Origin: Chrysoperla carnea
Taxonomy: Eukaryota > Arthropoda > Insecta > Neuroptera > Chrysopidae
DNA length: 64,000 nucleotides
Direction of reading: 5' to 3'
NCBI RefSeq assembly: GCF_905475395.1
Contig: NC_058339.1
Coordinates: forward strand, 38,077,172 to 38,141,171
Shown here: piece after piece, positions 50,640-64,000 of the stretch
Numbering within the stretch: the first letter of the stretch is position 1
How the letters are laid out: every line of letters starts with the position of its first letter
The notes under the pieces: model-generated
What the model saw: the letters and a program-made list of their open reading frames with translations, nothing else
Database searches by the model: none
What the model was told of the DNA's origin: nothing
Position numbers and translations under genes: made by a program

Positions 50640-50930
50640 TACCCGCTTTCTGGGAAAATTAAATTTTAAATACAAAGATAATTGTGTTATAACAACCTTC
50701 ACTTCATATGCTTAGTTCAAACTTACCGTCCTTTTGTTCACAATTTCGTTAAATCTCTAAAATTATCAGTGTTTCTCTACTATATTATGCAAGTATTATG
50801 CATAAAAACTTTCCTCTTGAACCACCCTATCTTTTAGAAAAAACTGAATCAAAATCCGTTGCGTAGTTTTAAAGATCTAAGCACAGACAACGGGAAGTGA
50901 CTTTGTTTTATATTATGTATTGATGATGTT
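50640..50930 (+). repeat. LINE-tail-like repeat
   Basis: The block starts ctacccgctttctggg and ends with tgaatcaaaatccgttgcgt, agttttaaagatctaagcac, agacaacgggaagtgacttt and tatattatgta. The 'aaaatccgttgcgtagtttt' and 'gggaagtgactttgttttat' parts are typical of 3' ends of interspersed LINE families in insects. No coding part is left. Confidence 0.5.
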
Positions 50931-51348
50931 ACCATATAATCTCAGTTTTCGGAACACTCATGGTTTGATCCACGATTATCGAGCTCTTCTGTACTGCTTT
51001 TTTCACCCAAAAACCATAATTATTAATAAAAATATATAAAATACTTATCGTGCTAGAATACAGACCTAATGGATTCCGTGTGTGGCGTGATTAAAACTAT
51101 AGTATTTTAAAAATGTACCAAGGCTGTAATTGATCTATATTTTTAATAAAGAAAGTAATATAAATTTTGTTAATTGCGATTTATATCAATTTTGCATTCA
51201 AAAAACAAAATCCCACCTTAAGTTTTTCAAATTATTTATCTTGATTCAGTTTTTAAAATGCAACAAAAGTAAACATTATGTTTATAATAATGTTGATGTA
51301 GTAACAGTTTATGAAGATAAGTGGGGGAAATGTTTATCTATAATATCT

Positions 51349-51425
51349 CTTAGCGCAGCATACTAAGCAACAAACCAACAAAGAGGATTTATGTATATTT
51401 GTTTGCTTACTTAGCGCTGAGGTAA
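51349..51425. repeat. short inverted repeat
   Basis: cttagcgcagcatactaagc followed by aacaaac is mirrored by gtttgcttacttagcgctga; arms about 25 bases around a centre of about 25. Confidence 0.4.
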
Positions 51426-51557
51426 TGAAACAGCGCAGAGTCAGCCGTCGCGTTTGTATATATTATATATGTATCAAGTTTGTTCTTTTTACATCGGTGG
51501 ACTACACTTAGTGGATGTAGAAAAGGATAGTGCTTTATTGCTTACACTCAGTGCATA

Positions 51558-51662
51558 GGACAAATATGGGCAAACGGGACTTACAGAAGTCCCTCGTACT
51601 CCTTGCTTAAAATACGAGGAAGACAGTGACAAAATAAGATACTAGTAAGACAGAGAAACAAT
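51558..51662. repeat. fragment of the hAT-like MITE family
   Basis: Shares caaatatgggcaaacgggac, ttacagaagtccctcgtact and the twice-occurring aagacag motif with the elements at 34444 and 61748. The hairpin and right end are missing. Confidence 0.55.
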
Positions 51663-53351
51663 AGTTGTCTAAAATATTTTCAAAATATGAAAGTAATAAT
51701 AAAGCTTCTTAGAAAATGGTTGGAATAATTAAATTATGTTCGTGATAACCTCTCGATTATCTCGTGAACCAGTTATGGCATTAACATGTGACTGGGTTTA
51801 TTCGACGCGTAATCGCGTATTTAAGAACTAAATTCTGTTTTCAGCAGGATTAGTTGAACCTTTTTTTATTTGTAATAAAAAAACTGAATAAACAAAATCT
51901 GACAAGTGAATAAAACACATCATTTATCTATGGAGATAATGATCGTTTCAGCATAAGCTGCAGTACATGTTCGAAGGATAATCTATGAAGGCTAACAAGA
52001 TCTTTTTTTTAATGCTTTTCCCCCTCTGGGAAGCTAGTCGTGTGGACTACATGGATCGCACTCACACGACTTCAGTACCACACCGATTATGTACTGCCAA
52101 TCTATTTAAAATAATTTCATGATTTAAATCGCAAAACTTCACTATTCATAATTACCCGTCGTTCGTTTTTACCCCACTGTCCTCTACACTATGGTATAAA
52201 AAGAATATAATCATTAAGAGTTTTATATAAGAATTGTAAAGTAATAATAAGTGGTTAACCTTGCTGCAGCATTGGATTGCAATCAAGTCACTCTATCTTA
52301 ACTCAACTCAATACTCAAGAGTCAAGTCATTGGTATTTACTTTGCGTTTATTGACATAGAAATATTATTATTTTTATATTACAATTTTTATTTCAAAAAT
52401 TTAAATACGATGCATGTGATGTGATGTGTAATTATACAGAAGTTGATAAAATTATTTAATGAGTATCAATGACCGATTCTATATTTAGCATTCCGTTACA
52501 GCTCAAAGAATCTTTTCTTATAACTTCATTAATTCATTTTTAATTTTATCTAACTCGAAATTTCGATTATTCTTTTGGTGGATCATTTTCATATAGAATA
52601 ACAATGATGATCTTCTGTCACAGTTGTTTCCTTGGCTGACTTGGCTGATTATCAATTTTATTAGGTTAAAATTACGAGTTTTATAGAATTCTGAAACAAA
52701 AAATTGTACCTTGGGTTTCCTAGAGACCCTAAATCCCCTACGAATATTGACTCCAGACAATTTCTTAGAGAATATTTTTATTTAAAGTTTTTTTTTTATA
52801 TATTCTGAATTTTCGCAACTTTTGGAAAATAATAACTAATTGCCTACTCTAGAAAATTTTAAAATCAGGAGCCGAAAAAACTACAGAACCATGTTTAATG
52901 TGCGTATTTTAATACGCATATCTTGGTGAAGTTCTATTCAACAAGATAATTAGATAGTACACTCACGTACATTGAAAATAAAACATTCATTATTAACTAA
53001 TTAATAAATCTTTTAAATTACATATTTTATATGCAGACAGATGTCGTTTTTTTATTCATAAATATTCGTTTTATTTTCTTATCTATGCAGTTCAAGCATT
53101 TAAATTTATTTATTTGAATGGATTGAATTTATTTAATATATGGCAAGAACGTCATTGCACAAACTGCAATCCTGAATAGAATAACTACCTAATCTATTTG
53201 ATTTTCTTGCTAAAAGATACTCGAACGTTTTTAATAAGAACCCATATCGTCGGTAAATATTTATACACTTGCGTGGTATAAAACTGTTATGAGTCGATGA
53301 AAATTTTTTTTCGAAGGAATCAAAAACGTATTATTTTTTTAATTTTCCTAA

Positions 53352-53400
53352 TATTCAACAAAATTTCAAATATAAACAAAATTTCAAATATAAACAAAAT
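53352..53400. repeat. short tandem duplication
   Basis: The 18-base unit aaaatttcaaatataaac occurs twice in direct tandem. Confidence 0.6.
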
Positions 53401-56400
53401 GACGCTGAACTGTCAACAATTAGAAAACAATAATTATTTGACATAAATTAATAATAATTTTCAATTTTCGTTATTTTGTTTCTATGGTGCTAAAAACATA
53501 TTTTGACAAAAACTGCTATTTGATATTAAATGAATTCGTTACGCGTAAAATAAAACTTATCACCGCTTACCTTCGAATTTTAGGAAATTCTCTTACGAAG
53601 TCTTTAATTATTTTACATTCTTAACAATATTTTTATGTACCACATTATTTACTTCAAAACATTTTGTTTAATCGGTTTCCTGTTTGTTAAAAATAAGTTT
53701 TTTTATACACCTTTTGAGAAAAGTTTATAAAATTATCAAATTAAAAATCGATTTATTGTGTTTAAAAACATAAAGTTGAAAAAAAAAACAAAATTGCTTT
53801 ACACAAAAGAAAATAGACAAGCCGTGATAAATATAATTTTTTGACATCATGTCAATAACTTTCTGATTAAGTTAATTATTGCATTATTCATTGATAAGTT
53901 CTAATAAACGGTAACTGAGGTAAATAAAACTCAGAGGGTAGTAAGCCCTTCATTTGAAAATTCGTGGTAAAGAAAAGTCATGATACTTGATGCACACATG
54001 TGCTTAGATGGTGTAAACGCTGCGGTATTGGTTCGCAGTCGCTTCGAAATTTACTTATATCTATTGATTATCATTGGCTACTGGTTATCGAATGATAGTC
54101 AGTGAATGAACAAATTTATCAATTTTTGACATACCCGTATCTACTAAATTAGGCTTCAGATCCAAATTTGGAAGAGAGTTATTTTGTTGCTCTCCATGAA
54201 CTTATTTTGGTAAGCTGGGTTTCTGCAATCAATAACAGAACACGGTGTATACATCCATTGCATACACCTCAAACGTAAAATAATCATAAAATTTTTATTT
54301 GGATTTTCGTGGTGAAAATAAAAGCTTTGTATCAGAAAGTTAAAAAAAATTGAATGATTATATAAAAGAAGTTCACTTTTAGTTTTCGTGTTTACTACTT
54401 CGAACTAATATAACTTCCAAACAGTCTTCTGAGTAGGTATATGCGGTGGCACTTTCTAACTAAATTACATCACTATTTACAAGTGAGTTAGTTACAAAGT
54501 TGCATGTTTAATAATATGTGGTTCAATTACATGAATTATTATAGATGTATTTATTACTTGTTACAAATAATTTTTCATTTGTAATTATATCATTTCGTTC
54601 CATACAAAAGTTGTAATTAATGTATGAGTAAAGTGTATATAAACATTCTATCTCAATGAAAATTAACTTTCACCTCGAAGTGTGTAAGTTGTTTTAACCG
54701 CAAGGCTCGAATGATTCATTTGCATGGTATAGAATGGTTCTAGGTAAATAATTGACGGCTGGCGCCGGTATAAATGACATAAATCGACAAATATTAAATA
54801 GATTACTCTACAATTATTTTCATTGCATAGTTATATAATAGGATTGTATCGTAAGCTTAGGGGTAAAATTATTTGCGCGTTAAATGTTGCTAAAAGAAAG
54901 CAAAAAAATAATGCGTGTCTTCGACTGAAAAATAAGAGACAATCTCATGTTTCCTAAATCTCTTTCGCCTCTTCCAAACTCTCGGAAAGTAGCTTGAAGA
55001 GTATCATCTTTACATTCTCGTGATTACTTTTGTAGTTCAGTAGCTATTGTGGCTTGTACACAACATTGTTGTTAAAAGTATTGTTATAACATACAAGAAC
55101 GGTAGCAGTCACTTCGATGTCAGCCATAGCAATAAGTTACCAACTCAAAATCTATCCAGGTGGAAGATACGTTTTAAAAATTAGGTACTTTTCAGAAAAT
55201 CCTGCTTAAAAGTAATATTAGATAGATCTTATTTCTCTGTTTTTCTTCGTAATCTTTCAATCGCTCTGTACTAAAACTAGATTCTTCATCTCATATTTAG
55301 ATTAAATAATTTAGAATTGTTTTTCGGTAAGTGTTTAATTATTAAAAAGGAAATAGAATGATTCATCGATAAAAAACAAAGAAACATAATATTATGAGAC
55401 ATAGTTATAAACATTTTAACGAAATTTTATTAAAAATATTTAAGCTAGCGTTTTTTATAGTTTTCGAAGCACTTTTTTATAGACGACGCTTGTCCAACGA
55501 CTTTTGTTTCCTAGATTAAATTAATTTAAACTCCACGAAGAAACCACAGAGTGATTCATCACGTTCTTGCAGAATTGATAAATTTTATTATGCCTTATAC
55601 TGCCGGTTTTACTCACCCAATGTTGTTTTTTGAGCGACTTTGATGTAATTTTTCGGTCTTTCTTAACAACTTTACAACTCCGATAATTGAGTTATGCTCA
55701 GATGTTGAATTTCCATCATAAATCTGAAAAATATCGAAATATTAAACCAATTTTTTTTTGGCTATAGCTTTAATAATAACTAGACTTTTAGTTTTCTGGG
55801 CTATATTAAATGGCTATACCATTCATTTTTTCTTCTGCAATGCGTTTTTCTAAATACCACCCAAAGATCAAGTCCGCTACATTTGATAGCTAACAATAAT
55901 CGGGGAATAAACATTACTGAAATATTTTCTATATTTTTCAATTTCTCTCAAATATCTTCAAAACAAAAAACGCCAACAATTCAAGATATTTCAACATTAA
56001 TAAATCGTTATATTTTGACAATTTACATACACTTGACTGCAATATGATGATTGAAATTTACGATTCAAAATAAAATAAATTCTTCTACTTGAATTATTAT
56101 TACGTATAATAAATATAATATATATAAATAAGAAAATTGATTTTTTTTTGTATTGCTGTGTGCTTACTATGGTAGCTGTGGCCTGTTTATTTAAACAATA
56201 ATAGTCGAGTAGTTAACTGCTATATAATAGTTCACTCGAGCTAAACACTTTTAACGAAACTATACAATACACAATTTATAAACATTTTATAAATATACCA
56301 TCACATCGCTAGTTAAAATAGTCCAGGCAGTTCATGCTTGTGTTTGGAAAATATAATTCAGTTACGTCACTCGTTTGACACCAGGGTGGCGAGCTACCTG

Positions 56401-59400
56401 GCTATTATAAGGAATTCCGACATGCTCGAAATGTCCAGGATTTTTAGCCTCGGTCAGGGAGAAATATTTGTGATTCTAAAACACAACAATGACACTTTCA
56501 CAAACTATGACACTTCAAAAACACAGCTAAAGAACTAATTCCCATGACGATTGGTCGCTATAACCGATATATAAGTTAATAAAGTCCAAAATAAAGTTAA
56601 TAAGGTTCAAAATAGTATGACTAAGGTATTTTTTTAATCGAACAAGTATGAAGGCAATACATGTAAAAAAAGTAAGCTTTTTTACATGCGTTGGTCACTA
56701 TAGCCAATATATTTCCTTATAATTCTAATGAATAATGGTCGCTACAGCCTTTATGTCGTTATAACTGACGTTGTTATAGCCGATACATCCATGTATGTGT
56801 GTGTATAGGGATCCAACCGGGACTTGTGGTTTTCGTTATTATAACTGATCTTGACTAGTTTTTAAGATATTTATCTGTATTGCAGTCTCTGTACGTGGCA
56901 ATTGTCACCTTATACATGCTTACTAGACTTTAAAATAAGAAAAAGTGGGACATTCGGACCTGTTTTACCGAAGGGGGCTCTAAAATTCGAAGTTAATCAA
57001 CACATATCTGAAGATAGACTCTTTGTATCCTAATATAAGATTCGCTAAAGCATATGAGAATCAAATTATTTATTTTGATTGGGTCCGAAAGCAACGAAAA
57101 ACTGTATGGGGAAAGACTTACTTTAAATCAAATCTAAATTTCAAGCTGTGAGAAAAAAACACAAAAATGCTCAAAAGCCTCTGGACTACAACGCTAGTTA
57201 AAGTTGGTCGTGCAATTTATAAATGTTTTAGGTTATAGCGTGTTAACAATACACTCATTTGGTTTAAGCTTTATGCTAATTAGTATGTATATAACATTAT
57301 AAAACATAACATAGGTATCATGGAACTCTTATTATTACACATTTTACCTATTACATATAGGTTTGTATATAAATACATACAGGGTGTACAAAAAACCAGG
57401 AATAATAAACCATTTATAAACATTTTCAATTCTATCAAAAAATCTGTTTATATGTATAAAACTTTATTTGGCTTGACAGAAACTCATCTTTAAAGAACTA
57501 TATTTGAATTTTAGCAATAAAGGATGTACTTTGAATACTAAAATTGATCATTTTTATAATATATAGCATATTTTTGTTAATATATACAACCATCAATAGC
57601 GCAGTTTGTACAGCAGTGGCCTTAAGATACTAAAATCAATAGTATTCCACATGCCACTTTTAAACATAATAAACCTGCTCATGTGATTGTGACAATCACA
57701 TCGGAATTTTGTTATAATATTTATAAGTGGTAAAAACAAACAAAAAAGATTGTTTAAAACTATGTTGCATTTCAAAACAACAATATTAGAAATTTGTTAG
57801 ACAGTATAATTCTTTCATATAAACAATTCATGCGTTTGTGCTAACTTACCACTCAATCCGTACGGTAATTGTATCACATTTGTCGCCCTCAATCGCTGTA
57901 TTTGGTCTCGCGATGAGGTTGAGACATCACAACACAAAATCAGTTGATATTACAAATTTTTTTTTTCAATGTAATTATTGTTAAACTTGAAATAAAAATG
58001 GTTCGGTAGTTATTCAGGTTTCAGTTAAACCTAGATATTTTTTAGACACCCTATAAAAAATACCATGTGGTATTTGTAATAATACAAAATTTAAATAATT
58101 TACTTTGATTTTTTTTAACTTTTGTTTACAAGTAAGAAATGTTTTTGAATAGTTATATGAACATACAATTGTTCAACATCTTTAGATGTAATACAATCCT
58201 TGGTATTTCAAAAATTCATTCTGTGGATAATATGGCATATTCTAATGGAATTTATTCAACCGCCGATGAATACTTCTGTAGTTTTCTAATTTGAGAGGTT
58301 GAAAAAATTTAATAGCATTTTTAAAGCAGGGAAACAAACGTTTTTTTTTAAATTTTTTTTAAAAATAATAATAATTTTCAAGACCGATGTTACAAAAGAA
58401 GTTCAAACGTGATTAATAAATAAATTTAATCGACTAGAATTGGAGTCAATGGTTTTCGTTTTTTAAAATTTGTTTTTGAATAAAAATCCGGCTTTGAATA
58501 ATTCTAGAAACGCAAATTTCCGAAAATTTGAATTCTTTTAAACCACTAAAATTTTAATATAGTTTCATAGTATTTTCGACGAGATTTTCTTCAAAATAAG
58601 ATTGATTTTGTATATTCTTGTCCAATGAACTCTGCCCAGTAAATTCATATTCTTACTTTTCGTCGTAGATGGTCAATTTATAACATAATTCACCATCAAA
58701 AGTGAAAATATATATTTTTTAAATTTGTGTCCCCACTACCTTGTTCATACATCCTTAATTAGACGGACACAAGGGTTCTTAATAATTTATTACGGTTTTA
58801 CCTTTAATTTAAATAATTTTTTTTTTTAATTTATACCGACAAGTTTTGGAGAAATCTATGAAAAATCATATCATCTATCTACCAATGTTAAGTATGCCTA
58901 CTTTTGAAGTCATTTATTTATTTCAATAAACGGACAAACTCCCCCCTCCCACTAAAATTTTCAGAATTGTTTTACATTTAGTCCAACTTCATATAAAAAT
59001 AAAATCAAACTTTTTATTTAAAATTTTCTTGGTGCTCGTACATCCCTTAAAGAAGAGATATTCAGTTGGAGAAATTAAAATGGAGCACCCTATAGAAAAC
59101 AGTAAATAACAGGCTCTCAAAATTGTGTCGTATCTTGATTTTTCAACCTAATTAACAAAAAATGCAAATTAAAAACGAAATCCCAAAATAATAATATGTA
59201 AATTGAGATACACGCGTTTATCAATGCTAAGATACCACATAAGACGATACTCACGTATCCGTTTTGGTAACGTAATATGTGGTTAGTAAATATACCACTG
59301 GAAGAAAAAGACGAAGTGTGTTTATATCGTTGTTAGCATTATTGAATACATCCGGTTTTTTTATTTTGTTTCTTCCAAGTCAAAAATAAAAATATCGTGA

Positions 59401-60354
59401 TGTTCAGTTCACATATGGTTCGTGGCGTTTTCAAGTGGTTTATCATTGATAATCATTTAATACATGTGTTCTGCTATTAAAGAAGACTGGAGAAGTAGAA
59501 AGAACACTTACTTACACTTTCATCAAAGTATACATTTGTAGAGGGTAACTTACCATTTTAAAATTGATGTTTTGTTCTTCATTTAGAAAGTTTGGTACTA
59601 TTTTTGATAGACGGATTATAATACAGTTGAACCTGGATATATTTAGAATAATATTTCTGTGCACAAACCTCTTCATTTTATACAACTTTTATGTATGTAA
59701 TATTACTAGCTTTTATCCGCGCTTTCGTTCCTATGTAGATGTAAATTATAAGTAATCGACGATTTATTTCGAATTTCCGATGTTTGAAATACTGTACAAT
59801 AAATAATTGTTACCAAATACATGTATTTTGGGTGCTGATGTTAGATTTACAACAACAAATGTATCGAAATGTGTCGAATCCATTGTAGAATTGAGCCGGG
59901 TTTAAGAGTATTATAGCGAGAGGTTTGTGGTAAATTTATATTTTGTGAGTCATGTGAATAAAAAAAATTGGCAATATGAGGCGAAGAAAATCTCTAGTTA
60001 ATTCACCTACGGTCGAAAAGTAATCGATATGTATTTATACGGAAGATATGTGCTTAGTTATAACAATCAAACCAATATATTTATGATTTTTCTAAACCAT
60101 TTTCATGGTTTTAAGGAAAATCTTAACCTTGGAAAAAAAGATTCCGAAAACAATGTACGAGATTAGCGACGTTAAAAACTAAAGACGTAACAATATTTGA
60201 AACAAATTAGTGCTGATCAGTTTGATAAGTATTTAATCATTTGTGTATCTTACTCTTCTAATACGAACTTTAAGTAAAATCATCCTAAAGAGTTCAAACC
60301 TTCCTAGGGGACATTTACTTGTTTCAGTTATTCGGATTTTATTTTGAAACTTGC

Positions 60355-60832
60355 TTGATTACCCCGCTTCGCTGGACTTAAAAGTAAAGACTACTCCGTT
60401 AGCCTTCACCTGTCTTGCTCTCATTTATCTCCCTTTCATAACACTGGAAATAAAAATAGGGATTGTTTTACACAGGTAAAATGTATGTACAGTTTCCAAT
60501 TTCTTTTTTAAATGTAAAATAGTCATAATTCATTAAGTATAACAGATGGCCGTAAATTATATCTCGTTCACCATTTTTACAGAAATCTTTAATTTAGTCT
60601 TAAAATGATGTTCATAGATGGCACAATGAAATGTTAAAGACAAACTTAATTGTTTTTCTATTTTAGTATATCTTAAATAAATTATAGCTCATGTGTCATT
60701 CTGATGTATGAGCTATATTAATGTATAGTTTCATTCAAATCCATTCAGTAGTTTTTGTGTGAAAGCGTAACCGACAAACAAACAAGCAAACTTACTTTCA
60801 CATTTTTTATAATGTATAGAGATAATTCTATT
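60355..60832 (+). repeat. RTE/SINE-tail-like repeat
   Basis: It starts taccccgcttcgctggactt and ends with aaatccattcagtagttttt, gtgtgaaagcgtaaccgaca, aacaaacaagcaaac and tataatgtatagaga. This ending (a target-primed-type tail shared by RTE-like LINEs and SINEs) is widespread in insects. Related starts occur at 35835 and 50647. No reverse-transcriptase frame is seen. Confidence 0.5.
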
Positions 60833-61608
60833 TTTTCCATGCATTAATAGTGCAGCCTGCAAGGCACTTGGGTTTTTTTGCTAAAAATTTTTTGGTATGT
60901 GTTAAAGCTGAAAAGTTACTTTTTCTATTTATAAAATTAAGAGATAAAAACGTTGCAACGATTTCTTCGATTGGCTGGTTTGTATCGTTTCACCAGCAAT
61001 GATTTAATGCTTTTTTATAAACTTCTTATAGGTTTAACAAATACAATTTATGAGATATAAAAAAGAGTTTACATATTTTAATTAAAAATCTCCAATATGT
61101 CTACAAACTTTGTTTTGAAATTAAGTTATCATTTTCCAATGAATATTATCTCTGTATCATTATACTATAATATAGAATAGTTTAATAATTTAATTTAATT
61201 CAGTTTTTAAAAATGTTAAATTAAATACGATTAAGTAAATATTTTTTATATACAACCTAATTATTTCGATATAAAGGTAACGTATAATATTGAGCAAACA
61301 TATAAGCTTATATGTAAAGTTAATTTAATTGTTTTTTATACTTAGTTAAAATTTTTTATATAATACTTGTATCGTATACTGCATGTAAAAAGTTAACGTA
61401 CGATAAAGGAATTCGACTCATATTATTACAGAAACAAGAAGATAGTAAATACTTTAGTTTCGTTATAGGTATAAAAATAAACCTTATGATATTTTGGGTC
61501 CGTAGGCATTTTGGGTTCGTATAGAGATGTCAATTTAATTTTTATAATTTATTTAACTTGATTTAGTGTTTATTTGTTGATTTTAATTTGTGTTATTATT
61601 TGTTTCAG

Positions 61609-61638
61609 GTAAGAAATCATTTAAACGTAACAGACTCC
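61609..61638 (+). CDS. candidate 30-nt microexon
   Basis: A pyrimidine-rich acceptor (tgtgttattatttgtttcag) precedes 30 bases ending at a strong donor, cc|gtaagtag. Joined in phase 1 to the signal-peptide exon at 32516-32675, the microexon keeps the frame and would add the basic stretch GKKSFKRNRL, again exiting in phase 1. A distance of 29 kb and the shortness of the exon mean the pairing could be chance. Confidence 0.25.
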
Positions 61639-61747
61639 GTAAGTAGTTTTGAAATAATTCTGGATTAAGGGGAGTTTCCAATTTCAGCATTTTTTTGAAA
61701 TTGATTTTTTTTTATTTACATAAATAGGTATCGTTTAACCTGTAGAC

Positions 61748-62016
61748 CAGGCATGGATAAACGTGACTTAGAGAAGTCCCTCAGACTTCTAATCTAATAT
61801 ACGAGTAAGACAGTGACAACCTAACCACGGGCAACATAAAATACGAGTAAGACAGAGAGACAACATTTGTTTTTCTATACCTATCTCATTACTGTTAGAG
61901 AAACTGAGATAGGTAGAAGAGTTGTATACCCAACTTGCTTCCTCCTCTATCACAATAAAGTTTATGACACACAATAAAGTTATAACAATGGTGACTTCGA
62001 CTTAAAATAACTCTGC
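61748..62016. mobile_element. hAT-like MITE, second copy with degraded right end
   Basis: The left end caggcatggataaacgtgac matches the element at 34444. The interior shares the duplicated acgagtaagacag motif, the cctatctcatt ... gagataggtag hairpin, and gacacacaataaagtt. The right terminal inverted repeat is not recognisable after ataactctgc. Confidence 0.7.
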
Positions 62017-64000
62017 TTTAGAATAGGATGAGGGTAACAGTTAGTTAACAAGCTTGTTATTTTTAGAAGTTAGAGAAAATTATCATTTGATCTTTAATTT
62101 CAAAATCATTTCACCATGGTTCAAGAACGAGCTATAGTAAAGACCTCTGACCGTAAATTTCACTAAAGAGAAATTATCATTATTTAATTAATAGCTTTTA
62201 GCCTCAATGATTTTTCTGCATTTCTCAAATTTCTAAGAAATATATAATAATGTTAATAAGACCATTCAGTAGAAAATGTGTACAAGTTGTAGTGGAAGTC
62301 AAGTTTTTGGGAAAATGTGACGCAACGTGGCAGAGAGGGGGTGAGTTTTAAAGGATGATAGTTCCTTTGAAAGTGTTGTGTCTACTAAAAGCAAAGGTGT
62401 TGCTTTATCTATTCGTGAATCAATTTTAAATAAAAATATCGTGTGAATAAACCTGAACCTCATACAATATAGGTATTTTGACTCTCACATTGAACGCTAT
62501 TTTATGTATTCAAACACGCTGGGAATATCTCTGATGTTATTATCATATTAAAATCTATACAGATAGTACCTGGTTTAGTATTTTATTCTTATATAAAAAA
62601 ATAAAATAGTTTGTTAGTTAAATGAATATATTATTTAACATTTTAAACAATTTTTCATGTCAATAAACGATGCTTTAAATGAATAATTAAAGTGAATAAA
62701 TTGTTGTGATAATAATAATTATTTTATTATTTATAAAGTATAATTATTGTATTAAAAAGATCGTAATTATCTATTTAAATTTAATTTTATTTCTAATGAG
62801 TTTCAAAAATTAACTTTGATAATATTCAAATTGAACGATATATATGACATTTGTGTTAAGGTCATTGAAATTATAATGTTGATTTTCGAACTGTTTATTT
62901 TTTTCATACATGCGACTTGATGTTGATAAGTTTTTGTGGGACGCGAACGAATGACAAATTACCCAAATAAAACATTACGATAACTAAACAGATTTATTGT
63001 TTGAAATTCGAAAAATTTTAACGTACGGAATGCATCATTTGAAATGGTAATAAATATATCCCTTTTTCGTTTCCTTTCGGATAAATTTGAAATTTAAAAT
63101 CGGAACTTCCGAATTAGTTCATTTAAAAGTTTTTACATCGAATAAACTTTCTCAAATGGACAGTTTTCCCCAGCGTAGATTTTATTTCCAAAATATTTAT
63201 CAATAAAAATAGACATAGCGAAAAAATTGACATCAAGTGTTACACAGCTATTTCTTCAAATACAAAAATTTTTCTTGTTTTCAAGTTTTCCGGAGCTTTG
63301 CAAAACGTTTGTCTTATTTTTTGAACTACGCTAAAAAAATTTTCCTTACATGTTTTCTGTCAAAATATTACCTGTATAGTAATGGAAGTAATCATACCAT
63401 TCGTAGATCGGTTCATTTTCTTTATCTCAAGACTTTTTTAGGGTTTCTGTATTACCTCTATAGACTCTGATGTTATAAAAAGCGTGATAATGGAATGTCT
63501 TTTCGAAATTTTGTTTATTTTTCTTGAAAATGAGCTATAAAAAGTGTTCGTGCGAGCTTTTTGTGTCGAGCGATTTTCAAGCAAGATTGACAATCCTGTA
63601 TCTTCTGAAATAATAATTGTAAATCATCACACTAAAATTTGTTCCATATCATTCTAAAACTTAAACTGCCTTCTTTTAAGCTTGAACATTATACAAATTC
63701 AGCAGTTTTCAATGTTATGGGTGTTTTTTTATCTCTCCGCCATTTTTCTAAAACTAAAAAGCACTGTTTGAAATTTTTTGTAAAACTTTTGTTTTTTTAC
63801 TTGTCCTTTAAATATTTCTAATCAGTGATATAAATTATCAAATATCACGAAGTGGATAAAAATTAGAATAAAAATTTTGAACCGAAATACATGCATTGCA
63901 GATTTTTATGCAGAAAAGCATTTTATTTTAATAGTCTCCCTAAATCTCATGTTCGGTTTATCAAATTTTCGAAGTATTATAGATTATATCTCAAAATACA

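Larger units (their letters stand above)
32676..64000. other. long gene-poor region, possibly a giant first intron
   Basis: No protein family was recognised here on either strand. The region is AT-rich and holds the repeats listed separately: hAT-type MITEs, a Tc1-like foldback, family A, the satellite-like repeat and several retrotransposon-tail-like blocks. If the exon at 32516-32675 is real, much or all of this stretch could be its first intron, with later exons beyond 64000. Long frames within it overlap repeats or A/T runs. Confidence 0.4.

Noticed and set aside
54020-54060. Possible tRNA T-arm (ggttcgcagtc)
   Set aside because: No acceptor stem, anticodon arm or D-arm could be paired around it.

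Overview
This is a strongly AT-rich piece of a nuclear animal genome, almost certainly an insect. The genes are split by GT-AG introns, and long gene-poor stretches are full of small inverted-repeat (MITE-like) elements, LINE or SINE tail-like repeats and a satellite-like repeat. The order of insect cannot be settled from the sequence alone. All four genes recognised with confidence lie on the + strand.

Layout. (1) 1-2325: the last four coding exons of an INPP5E-type inositol polyphosphate 5-phosphatase, ending in a CaaX box (CSIQ). Its 5' exons lie outside the window. (2) 2326-9283: non-coding DNA with a foldback element near 7.3-7.6 kb. (3) 9284-12278: a truncated USP7 paralogue (MATH/TRAF plus catalytic domain, five exons, about 554 aa). 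(4) 12279-15220: a repeat cluster between the two USP7 genes. (5) 15480-22686: a complete USP7 gene (seven exons, about 1118 aa, MATH + catalytic core + UBL array + C-terminal tail). (6) 22687-27790: non-coding DNA with a hAT-like MITE. (7) about 27797-29843: RpS15A, a complete 130-aa cytosolic ribosomal protein. (8) 29816-64000: about 34 kb without a recognisable gene family. It holds a candidate first coding exon with a signal peptide (32516-32675), a possible 30-nt in-frame microexon (61609-61638), a satellite-like repeat (43.9-50.4 kb), MITEs with target-site duplications and several retrotransposon-tail-like repeats.

The most interesting object is the USP7 pair. The upstream copy keeps every splice position it shares with the full gene and the catalytic Cys/His/Asp. 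It has lost the whole UBL array and the activating C-terminal tail, replaced Asp-Trp of the MATH ligand pocket by Glu-Cys, gained about 18 residues in the switching loop, and starts in DNA homologous to intron 1 of the full copy. It looks like an expressed-type, open-frame paralogue that has escaped the regulation of USP7, or a catalytically dead regulator, rather than a simple pseudogene. The other genes have no evident functional link to each other.
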